A stretch of DNA of 64,000 nt, from positions 1,860,001 through 1,924,000 of the forward strand of contig JAPWKE010000003.1 in the NCBI GenBank assembly GCA_028283655.1, in the 5' to 3' direction. Positions 8,211 through 15,002 of the stretch are shown here, in pieces. Both the position numbers and the translations under genes were made by a program. Within the stretch, counting starts at the first letter, position 1. Each line of letters starts with the position of its first letter. The notes beneath the pieces were generated by a model. The model did no database searches. It saw nothing but the letters and a program-made list of their open reading frames with translations, and was not told the origin of the DNA. The DNA is from Acidobacteriaceae bacterium. GTDB lineage: Bacteria; Acidobacteriota; Terriglobia; Terriglobales; Acidobacteriaceae.

Positions 8211-9013
8211 CGCGCCGCCCCTGCGGGTGGCGTTGCCGGAGCAGCCGGCAACGCGCTTGTTGTCACAGGGGCAATGGGATCAACGGAAAGGCGGTTCTCA
8301 TGGAACTCCGTGATGGTCATTCCTAGTGGGTTGATGATCTCGAACTGCGGGAAGACTTTGGCTTGGTCGCTGACCTGTTTGGGGTTGAGATAGTACGTGA
8401 CGCTGATGCCCCAATGCTCGACACGCGGCTCCCGCGAATTCCGGGCTGAGTAGAGCTTGTCGATGGTCACGAGCGCGGTGCCGCGGGCCATCGCCGCGCC
8501 CTGTACGGTCTCCTGAGACATAGAGGTGATGGTGACGTTCTTGACCTCAACGTCACTCTGCTCAATCTGGCCGCCAACCACTTGCGAGACGAGGTGATTC
8601 TGATTGTCTTCGGTCATCAGTTGAGACGCCAGATTTCCGGACAGGAAGTAGTAGTTCAGCGGATACTTCTTTGCAATGGTGTCGCGGCTGATGGTGTAGC
8701 GATAGTTCGCCCAATCCGTGAGATAGGTCCGGACTTCACCCTCGCGCGGGCTGTAGTTCAAATCGCTGTACTGGATAGCTTGTGCCCGGCCCATTTCATC
8801 GATGCGGATATAGCGGTTAGCGACAGGCCGGCGGGCGAGAGAAAGATTGAGTCCCATCGATCCCAGCAAGAGTACAGTGCCGCAGCCAAGAATGAGGCGG
8901 TACGCTTTCCGCTCAGCATAGTGGGACGCATAGACCTCGTTGCCGATTTCATCGGTCAGCACAGCGTGCTTCGGCGTGAGCGGCATAGTAGAAGGAACAG
9001 CGTGAGTTGCCAT
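8207..9013 (-). CDS. virB8: VirB8/TrbF-like inner-membrane assembly protein
   Basis: The 268-aa protein has a cytoplasmic N-terminus, one membrane segment (about 40-57, LILGCGTVLLLGSMGLNL) and a periplasmic domain with the VirB8/TrbF pattern, including DLNYSPREGEVRTYLTDWA and YYLNPKQVSDQ. VirB8 proteins are bitopic scaffold components that contact VirB9, VirB10 and the pilin. It overlaps virB11 by 4 bp. Upstream there is an antisense YhcG gene instead of the next secretion gene, so it may depend on its own promoter in the 132-bp gap. Confidence 0.88.
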   Translation of the reverse strand: MATHAVPSTMPLTPKHAVLTDEIGNEVYASHYAERKAYRLILGCGTVLLLGSMGLNLSLARRPVANRYIRIDEMGRAQAIQYSDLNYSPREGEVRTYLTDWANYRYTISRDTIAKKYPLNYYFLSGNLASQLMTEDNQNHLVSQVVGGQIEQSDVEVKNVTITSMSQETVQGAAMARGTALVTIDKLYSARNSREPRVEHWGISVTYYLNPKQVSDQAKVFPQFEIINPLGMTITEFHENRLSVDPIAPVTTSALPAAPATPPAGAAR

Positions 9014-9145
9014 GGCCGGAAGTCCTTTCGGATACTAGAAAACGTGAATGGTACGGAGACGCTTACGACGCGATAGAGACGTGATCGCGCGGGTTACGTA
9101 CCGCACGGTTGCTTTGGCTATCATGGGATTGAGAAAGGGACGACC

Positions 9146-10228
9146 TTGTCTTCGAGGGCTAAACAGAGCGATTTGCAATCGCCAAACATTGGCGAGGCTG
9201 GCTTCTCGGAAGTGCTGCGGCTCATCGCCGCGGCTCGCGAGCGGGCCTTTCAAGCCGTCAACACCACACTGATCGATCTCTACTGGAAGATCGGTGAGCA
9301 CATAAGCCGCAAAATTTCTGCCGCGGAATGGGGAGACGGTGTGGTGCCGCAACTGGCCGACTATATTGCGCGCGCGGAGCCGTCGATGCGCGGCTTTACC
9401 ACCAGCAACCTCTTCAGAATGAAAAAGTTCTACGAAACGTACTTGGATGAGCCAATTAGTGCGCCGCTGGCGCACCAATTGCCTTGGAGTCACAACCTTA
9501 TCATCCTCGGCCGGAGCAAACGCCCTGAGGAGCGCGAGTTCTATCTGCGCATGGCGGTAAAGGAGCGTTGGACAAAACGAGAGCTGGAGCGCCAGTTCAA
9601 TACAGCGCTTTTCGAGCGGGTAGTCCTCTCGCCCACAAAAGTGGCGCCGGTGGTGCACCAAACTCATCCGGCTGCTGGTGCATCCTTCAGAGACTCCTAT
9701 TTTGTTGAGTTTCTGGGGCTGCCTCAACGACATAGCGAGCGCGACCTGCATCAGGGCTTGTTGGCTCGCATGAAAGAGTTCCTGCTGGAACTTGGCCGTG
9801 ATTTCTGCTTCGTCGGTTCTGAATTTCCAGTGCAGGTGGGCAACCGTGACTTCGCGCTGGATCTGCTCTTTTTCCATCGCGGGCTGAATTGCCTCGTTGC
9901 TTTCGAGTTGAAGGTCACGGAATTTGAGCCGGAGTACCTCGGCAAGCTGAGCTTCTACTTGGAAGCACTGGATCGTGATGTGCGGAAAGAACACGAGCGT
10001 CCGTCGATCGGTGTTCTGCTCTGTGCCTATAAGGATGACGAAGTCGTCGAGTACGCTTTGAGCCGAACCCTCTCTCCGACGCTGATTGCTGATTACCAAA
10101 CGCAATTGCCCGATAAGAAGCTGCTTCGAAGTGCGCTGCACGGGTTCTACGAAGAAAATGTCACGGAAAATCTCGTCCAGCCCGCTCCCAGCAAACGAAA
10201 GCGCAGCGCTCCGAAGAAGCGCAAATAG
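9146..10228 (+). CDS. YhcG-type PD-(D/E)XK nuclease domain protein (DUF1016), antisense cargo gene
   Basis: The 360-aa product matches the YhcG/DUF1016 family. It has an N-terminal helical DUF1016 domain (INTTLIDLYWKIGEHIS-like block, SNLFRMKKFYETY) and a C-terminal PD-(D/E)XK nuclease-like domain with D in FALDLLFF and the ELK motif in VAFELKVTEF. Family members occur beside restriction systems and on mobile DNA and are thought to act on DNA or Holliday-like structures, but the role is poorly defined. The start is TTG at 9146 with an upstream GAAAGGGA. It is the only plus-strand gene inside the secretion operon, lying between the small membrane gene at 10380 and virB8, which suggests later acquisition. 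The C-terminus is Lys/Arg-rich. Confidence 0.88.
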   Translation: MSSRAKQSDLQSPNIGEAGFSEVLRLIAAARERAFQAVNTTLIDLYWKIGEHISRKISAAEWGDGVVPQLADYIARAEPSMRGFTTSNLFRMKKFYETYLDEPISAPLAHQLPWSHNLIILGRSKRPEEREFYLRMAVKERWTKRELERQFNTALFERVVLSPTKVAPVVHQTHPAAGASFRDSYFVEFLGLPQRHSERDLHQGLLARMKEFLLELGRDFCFVGSEFPVQVGNRDFALDLLFFHRGLNCLVAFELKVTEFEPEYLGKLSFYLEALDRDVRKEHERPSIGVLLCAYKDDEVVEYALSRTLSPTLIADYQTQLPDKKLLRSALHGFYEENVTENLVQPAPSKRKRSAPKKRK

Positions 10229-10285
10229 CTCAATCGCATTTTTAGGTCTGATGAGAGCATGGCCTGAATTTAGCTTGAGGCCGTT

Positions 10286-10323
10286 ATCAGGTTCTCCATT
10301 GTGGGGACGAGGGAGAACCTGAT
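10286..10323. repeat. Inverted repeat downstream of the YhcG gene
   Basis: ATCAGGTTCTCC (10286-10297) and GGAGAACCTGAT (10312-10323) are perfect 12-bp inverted repeats with a 14-nt loop. An alternative pairing of GGGGAC (10302-10307) with GTCCCC (10335-10340) overlaps it. It lies after the YhcG stop and may be its terminator, though the tail is C-rich rather than U-rich. It could also mark the edge of the inserted cargo. Confidence 0.55.
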
Positions 10324-10379
10324 TTCCCCAGATGGTCCCCTCAATGCTTATTGACCCGCTAAGCGTCAGCGACCGCTCT

Positions 10380-10574
10380 TCATTGGGTACTGTGCGCGTG
10401 GACATGAGGACTGTTGTTCCTTTCCGAGACGGCTTTGAGAACGACGAAGACATAGATCACCCCTGCGACGAAAACGCCGATGCAGAAGAGGATGACAACC
10501 GGCTTAAGAAGCCGACGAGCTGTGCGTGTTGTGCCGATAGCACCGGCAATCGGATGACCCCAGAGTTCCCACAT
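10380..10574 (-). CDS. Small single-pass membrane protein of the secretion operon
   Basis: The 64-aa product has a basic stretch (TTRTARRLLK) followed by a strongly hydrophobic segment (about 25-47, VVILFCIGVFVAGVIYVFVV) and a short polar tail. It starts 2 bp after the virB6 stop, so it is surely translated with the operon. It has no lipobox, so it is not an obvious VirB7 lipoprotein, and no family is recognised. Position suggests a small accessory subunit of the inner-membrane complex or an entry-exclusion peptide; both are guesses. Confidence 0.65.
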   Translation of the reverse strand: MWELWGHPIAGAIGTTRTARRLLKPVVILFCIGVFVAGVIYVFVVLKAVSERNNSPHVHAHSTQ

Positions 10575-10576
10575 AT

Positions 10577-11497
10577 CTATGCTCCTCCCGCTATGGCAGC
10601 GTAAGAAGCCAGCTTGCCCACAAAGGCTCCCATGCTGCCTGCCATCCCTGCCGCGCCGCCAAAGATGGCCTGCGTCATGCTCGGAATGAACAGCATGTTA
10701 ATGATGAACGCGACGAAAACCATTAAGCAAGGGATGAGATTCGCCATCCACATCTCCATCGAGTAGTTGCCATTGAAGGTTTGTTGCAGGAAAGAATTCA
10801 TGAATCCCGCCCATACGAAAATGAAGGCGGCAGCCACGGCACGGATCATCGCGAAGCTGATAAGCACATCAAGGAAATGAAAGAACTTAGCGCGGAACGT
10901 CTTCGTCATAAGCAGCGGGATAAAGACCGGGCCAAACAGAGCCGTGACCCCATAGAGAATAAACGCGCTGCAGTTGATGACAAACAAGATGGCCGACGCC
11001 ATACCGAGCATGAGCTGTACGAGAACATAGCAAAGCATCTGGAGGGGTGCGGTCAGCCCCGGCATCGTCGTGCCGTCCCCTGCGGTCTTCAGAAGTTGTA
11101 GGAGATTGTTGAGCGAACTCTGATCGAACGCCGCTACCATCGCCTGGGCGATGTAGGAAAAGAAGTGGTTGATGCCGAAGCTCGCGCCGGGGAATGGATT
11201 CACCCAATAGTTTTCGAGCAGGCAGCAAATAATGAGACGCAAGAGGAAGTTGGTCAGATCCCCGACTTGAATGTGATCGCGATGAAGCCGGAAGGTCATC
11301 CCGGTGGTGCTCCAATTCACGGACATGCTGACCAAAGTAAAGAGAGCGATACAGCTTAGCTCCGTGAGTCCGAACTGCGTCAGCACCCCGCCGTTCTGTG
11401 TGGTGAGATTCGTCAGATTGTTGGTGAACTGATATAGCCAATCGACGCCGGAACTAGTGGACGGAAGGGCCTGAGCTAACGCAAGCATGGAAACCAT
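10577..11497 (-). CDS. virB6: VirB6/TrbL-like polytopic membrane protein
   Basis: The 306-aa protein has several membrane segments, including ELSCIALFTLVSMSV, LIICCLLENYW, MLCYVLVQLMLGMASAILFV, FILYGVTALFGPVFIPLL and LMVFVAFIINMLF. The central FGPVFIPLLM...F block is characteristic of VirB6/TrbL proteins, which form the inner-membrane pore of the secretion channel. It is followed after 2 bp by a small membrane protein and preceded by the VirB5-position gene at a 30-bp distance. The assignment rests on topology and order more than on strict sequence motifs. Confidence 0.85.
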   Translation of the reverse strand: MVSMLALAQALPSTSSGVDWLYQFTNNLTNLTTQNGGVLTQFGLTELSCIALFTLVSMSVNWSTTGMTFRLHRDHIQVGDLTNFLLRLIICCLLENYWVNPFPGASFGINHFFSYIAQAMVAAFDQSSLNNLLQLLKTAGDGTTMPGLTAPLQMLCYVLVQLMLGMASAILFVINCSAFILYGVTALFGPVFIPLLMTKTFRAKFFHFLDVLISFAMIRAVAAAFIFVWAGFMNSFLQQTFNGNYSMEMWMANLIPCLMVFVAFIINMLFIPSMTQAIFGGAAGMAGSMGAFVGKLASYAAIAGGA

Positions 11498-11527
11498 ATC
11501 GCTCTCTCAATCGGTTAGGGGTTCAAA

Positions 11528-12322
11528 TTAGGGCAGGTACGTAGCCCAGGTGTTGCCTTCATTGGCGGCACTCGTGTCGTTGATCGTGCGCTGCTGTTGA
11601 ATGAAGGCGGCTGTGTTCATGTCCTCCGCGGCCGCATTGCGCCGTTCCATGTTGGCAACGGTCATCTGGCCCGCAAGACAGACCTGAAGCGAACCTTGTG
11701 ATTGCATTTCGGCCGTCTTCTGCCCTTCAGCAGCGTTGAGGAGATTGAGTTGCTGAACTTCGGCGTTGGTGGAGTCGCTATTATCGAACTGGTTCGACAT
11801 CAGCGAGCTGTTGGCATTCAGGTTGGTGCTGCGAGCCGAACGATACTGGCCCATAGCCGTAAGGCAGTCGGGCGATACCGCGTCGGAGGTTTCGATCATG
11901 GCCAGTTGTGACATGCGCGAGCTTCCGAGCTGCTGGCCGGCAAGGTAGGTGCTGGCGTTGCTGTTCATCGGGACAGTTGCCGTCTGCCATCCGGTCAGCG
12001 ACGCGCTCGGGTTATTGCTGTTGAGCGCGATCTTGATGCCGGCGGTCTCGCCAAACATGTTCGCAACATTCACGTTCTCCAAGGCGTGGAGTTCGGTCTG
12101 CCAGAGTTGCTTCGCTGAAAAATGCGTGATGTTGTTTTTCAGCATGTTGTACTGCGATTCCAGCGTCGTGAGCTGGGAAACGAGACTGGCATAGCTCGTG
12201 GGGTCAAAGACGATGTCACCTATGCCGAACAGCGCAAATGCGGGTGTTGCCGTGAGGAGCACGGCAGCGCCTGCACCAAGGAGCCATGTCCGACGGTTTT
12301 TGAATCTGGTTGGGATCTGCAT
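11528..12322 (-). CDS. Secreted VirB5/TrbJ-position protein
   Basis: The 264-aa product starts at 12322, which has a GGAGG site at good spacing; an in-frame ATG at 12334 is the alternative. A signal peptide (RRTWLLGAGAAVLLTATPAFA) precedes a mostly helical, Asn/Gln/Ser-rich periplasmic protein with a coiled-coil-like stretch (YASLVSQLTTLESQYNMLK) and two cysteines (SPDC, QVCLAG). Size, export signal, helical content and the position next to virB6 fit VirB5/TrbJ minor pilins, which are poorly conserved in sequence. The functional call is an inference from these traits. Confidence 0.7.
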   Translation of the reverse strand: MQIPTRFKNRRTWLLGAGAAVLLTATPAFALFGIGDIVFDPTSYASLVSQLTTLESQYNMLKNNITHFSAKQLWQTELHALENVNVANMFGETAGIKIALNSNNPSASLTGWQTATVPMNSNASTYLAGQQLGSSRMSQLAMIETSDAVSPDCLTAMGQYRSARSTNLNANSSLMSNQFDNSDSTNAEVQQLNLLNAAEGQKTAEMQSQGSLQVCLAGQMTVANMERRNAAAEDMNTAAFIQQQRTINDTSAANEGNTWATYLP

Positions 12323-12344
12323 AAGAGCCTCCATACAGATAGGG

Positions 12345-12551
12345 TCAGAAGCGATGGGGATACGTCGGATCGAGTGGGTCCAGGGAGATGTGTTGGACAG
12401 ACTGGATGAGGTTGCCGACAAACTCAAGCGAAGCACCTCCCGCTCGCGCTATCGCAGAAAAGCCTCCCGACACTCCGATGGCCGCGACCGCGAGCACAAT
12501 CGGCAGGATGACATTCCAAGGACGACGCGAGCGGACGATGCACGGATTCAT
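12345..12551 (-). CDS. Small membrane or exported protein of the secretion operon
   Basis: The 68-aa product has a basic N-terminus (RSRRPW) and one hydrophobic helix (about 14-30, VILPIVLAVAAIGVSGGF), then a short amphipathic tail with SLDPLDPTYPHRF at the end. It sits 22 bp before the VirB5-position gene. It has no cysteine for lipidation. No family is recognised; its place between virB10 and virB5 suggests a small channel or pilus accessory protein. Confidence 0.6.
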   Translation of the reverse strand: MNPCIVRSRRPWNVILPIVLAVAAIGVSGGFSAIARAGGASLEFVGNLIQSVQHISLDPLDPTYPHRF

Positions 12552-12575
12552 GATGCTGTCCTCCTTTCCTTGCTG

Positions 12576-12809
12576 CTACTCTTCCTCCGCAAGCTGACGG
12601 GCAACTTGCGGAATGATTGCAACCCACTCGGCGCCGCTACGTTCCAAGGCTTCGGGAATGGTGTATCCCATCTCAGCCAGCCAGTCGGCGCGATTGAGAA
12701 CCAGGGCGACGGCTACTTTCTCGCCGGTGGACTGGACTGCCCATGCGTCATGCCCACCGCGCTTGGCGTCGGTTGCTTTGCGGAGCAGATGTTCGTAACG
12801 GTCGTTCAT
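12576..12809 (-). CDS. Small cytoplasmic protein of unknown function in the secretion operon
   Basis: The 77-aa product (MNDRYEHLLRKATDAKRGG...) is charged, lacks a signal peptide or membrane segment, and ends in a Glu-rich helix. The start is ATG at 12809 with AGGAG upstream; a GTG at 12812 is an alternative. It starts 14 bp after the virB10 stop and is followed 24 bp later by the small membrane gene, so it is part of the same transcript. I do not recognise the family. The segment EKVAVALVLNRADWLAEMGY suggests a compact alpha/beta fold. Confidence 0.6.
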   Translation of the reverse strand: MNDRYEHLLRKATDAKRGGHDAWAVQSTGEKVAVALVLNRADWLAEMGYTIPEALERSGAEWVAIIPQVARQLAEEE

Positions 12810-12823
12810 CACAGCGAACTCCT

Positions 12824-14143
12824 CTACATCGTTGGGTTGACGCGATGCTCCGCGTAGGACGGGATCAGCAAATCCGTACCGATATAAACGCGCGCACGCG
12901 AACCTTCTTTTAGCGTGATGATGGGGAGTCTGTTCAGGAAGTGATTAAGGACTTGTTCGCCCTCCATCGCGGACTGCTGAGAAATGCCATCACGGATTTC
13001 GGTAGACGGAGAAAACACGCTGCCATTGTTGCCGATTTGTGCTAAACCGCCGAGTCCACCGATCGCCGCTGCAGCGGCGAAGGCTTCGAGATACCCGTGA
13101 TTGACCTTCGTTGCCAGGCCGGTCGTTCCAATTTGATCAAGGCCGATAAACTTCGCAAACTCCAGAGAGAACCCATCTGGGCAGATGGCACGGTGGAAGG
13201 TCACGAACATCTTGCGCTGTTGCTCGCTGCCTACACTCTGGACAGTTCCGAGCAGGCGCGTTCCTTGCGGCAAGAGAAGTTCCTGATGATCGTGCGAATA
13301 GAGATCCGTTGTCAGGCTGAGAATGATCGGGCCGCTGAAACCGCCGTCGATGTGATTTGTGACGACGCCTTCCAATAGAGTTCCCTCGAATACGCGGTAC
13401 AACCGGCCATCGTAGGTATCGAAGTCATACGGCGACATGGGATCGGACTTCGATGCTTTTGCCTGTTGCTCAGACGAAGACAAAGCCACGGGCGACAGCT
13501 TCGCGGTAGCGTCGGAAGGCGAAGCAGCGGTGGTCTCCCCGGTAGCTTTCGTCGATGCTTCCTGATGTTCTCCGAGGATCGCAGTGGCCGGGCTTGCGAG
13601 CACACTTCCGGCGTGCTGGAAATCGATAGCGACGGTGTCGCTGTTGATGGCGTCCTTCTGCTGCTTTTCACGCGCAAGCTGCTTTTGTTTGGCCTCCGCC
13701 TGCGCCTCAGAGACGTTCGACGTATGCGCGGGTGCATTGGAATTGGAACCGCTACCGTACATGGCGTCGCGCTGGGCCTGGGTCATCGGCGGCGCACCTG
13801 ACGATTCCGGGCCGGGAATTTCCTGCGATGCCTGTAATTGCTGCAAGGCAGCGGCCATAGCCTGCTGATGCTGCAACTGGTCCGCATCCTGCCGTGCCTG
13901 CGCTTGCTGCTGCGTCTCGAAGCTCGATACCTGCTTCGGATTGGCGCTCGCGGGACTCATCGACAACGCACTCTGTGGTGCGGCCTTCCGATTTCCGGTC
14001 AACAGACTCGACACGTTGGCAATGCCGATGATCGCGATGATGACGACCAAAGCAACAACGAGTGGCGTCCCTTTCTTGACTGGAGGCTTCGCCTCCGGCT
14101 GTTCGGGAACGGTAGCGGGAATGTTTTGATCCTGGTCGGGCAT
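12824..14143 (-). CDS. virB10: VirB10/TrbI-like channel protein
   Basis: The 439-aa protein has the VirB10/TrbI layout: a short cytoplasmic N-terminus, one membrane helix (about 28-48, PLVVALVVIIAIIGIANVSS), a long Gln/Ala/Ser-rich periplasmic linker (about 60-230) and a conserved C-terminal domain with YRVFEGTLLEGVVTNHIDG, LLPQGTRLLGTVQSV, AAAAIGGLGGLAQIG and SRARVYIGTDLLIP. VirB10 spans both membranes and forms the outer-membrane core with VirB9. It starts 2 bp after the virB9 stop. Confidence 0.95.
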   Translation of the reverse strand: MPDQDQNIPATVPEQPEAKPPVKKGTPLVVALVVIIAIIGIANVSSLLTGNRKAAPQSALSMSPASANPKQVSSFETQQQAQARQDADQLQHQQAMAAALQQLQASQEIPGPESSGAPPMTQAQRDAMYGSGSNSNAPAHTSNVSEAQAEAKQKQLAREKQQKDAINSDTVAIDFQHAGSVLASPATAILGEHQEASTKATGETTAASPSDATAKLSPVALSSSEQQAKASKSDPMSPYDFDTYDGRLYRVFEGTLLEGVVTNHIDGGFSGPIILSLTTDLYSHDHQELLLPQGTRLLGTVQSVGSEQQRKMFVTFHRAICPDGFSLEFAKFIGLDQIGTTGLATKVNHGYLEAFAAAAAIGGLGGLAQIGNNGSVFSPSTEIRDGISQQSAMEGEQVLNHFLNRLPIITLKEGSRARVYIGTDLLIPSYAEHRVNPTM

Positions 14144-14145
14144 GG

Positions 14146-14973
14146 CTATTCCTTTCCTGCTACGCGATGAAACTCGACCTTCTTTTTGCCGATGGCGAGA
14201 TAGCCGTTGTCGAGCTCCTTCGGGACCGTGAAAAGGCCATCGCTGAAATCAACATTGATGAGCGAGCCTTTGCCGTCTTTGGTTTCGTAGAGAGCAGGCG
14301 TTTCCTGAAAATGTCCGCGCAGGTAGGTGAACTTGTCGTCATGCCATACCTGCTCTAATCCCAGGTCTTTGCCCTTCTTCGCGTCCCACACGTAGTCAAA
14401 GTGCAGACGGCCCGGATATTGGCTGCGGTATTGTTCGGCCTTGTTGTCTTCAGCCTTCAATTCGGCGGACGCGGCGGCTTTCGCCGTGGCGGCCTCCGCC
14501 TTGGCTCTTTCCAGTTCAGCGGCGGGAACAAAGACCGGCAACTCCGTCAGCCGGTCCTTGGCGGCTTTGTCGCCTGGCACGATGAACACTTTCGAATCGA
14601 AATGGTGGTCGGCATCGCCCGACACCTCGCGAAGCTGGAGGGTGTACTCGTTGCCATGGTCGGAGACGATGTGGATGTCCGTGGTAGTGTTCGCCACACG
14701 CGGCTTCAAGCTGATGAACCGGCTGGCGACATGGCCGCCATCGAAGACCCAATCCACTGTGTCGCCAGCAAACACGTTGGCAACCTTCTCTTCGACGGGA
14801 AGCATGATGAGCGTGGATTGCAGCAAGCCCGCACGAATAGACGGCGGAGCTTCCGCCTCGGACACCGTGACCGTACGCGGAGCGGACGGCAGAAGGTGGT
14901 GCGACTGCTCCGTCACCGCGTGAGCGGAAGCAACGAGTCCGAGAGTGAGGGCGATGATGATGGGTGGTTTCAC
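14146..14973 (-). CDS. virB9: VirB9/TrbG-like outer-membrane core protein
   Basis: The 275-aa product begins with a signal peptide (IIIALTLGLVASAHA) and has the VirB9/TrbG pattern: an N-terminal segment with VFAGDTVDWVFDG, then an Ala/Lys/Glu-rich helical linker (about 155-185), then a C-terminal domain with LHFDYVW, WHDDKFTYLRG, PALYE and YLAIGKKKVEFHR. VirB9 forms the outer-membrane ring with VirB10. The start codon is GTG with AAAGGA upstream. No VirB7 lipoprotein gene was seen next to it. Confidence 0.9.
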   Translation of the reverse strand: MKPPIIIALTLGLVASAHAVTEQSHHLLPSAPRTVTVSEAEAPPSIRAGLLQSTLIMLPVEEKVANVFAGDTVDWVFDGGHVASRFISLKPRVANTTTDIHIVSDHGNEYTLQLREVSGDADHHFDSKVFIVPGDKAAKDRLTELPVFVPAAELERAKAEAATAKAAASAELKAEDNKAEQYRSQYPGRLHFDYVWDAKKGKDLGLEQVWHDDKFTYLRGHFQETPALYETKDGKGSLINVDFSDGLFTVPKELDNGYLAIGKKKVEFHRVAGKE

Positions 14974-15002
14974 GGTTGAGTCCTTTCAGTGGCAGTGTGG
15001 AG

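Noticed and set aside
9035..10453. Long minus-strand open frame antisense to the YhcG gene
   Set aside because: The plus-strand frame has clear family motifs (DUF1016, ELK nuclease motif); the antisense frame has no recognisable domain and low-quality composition.
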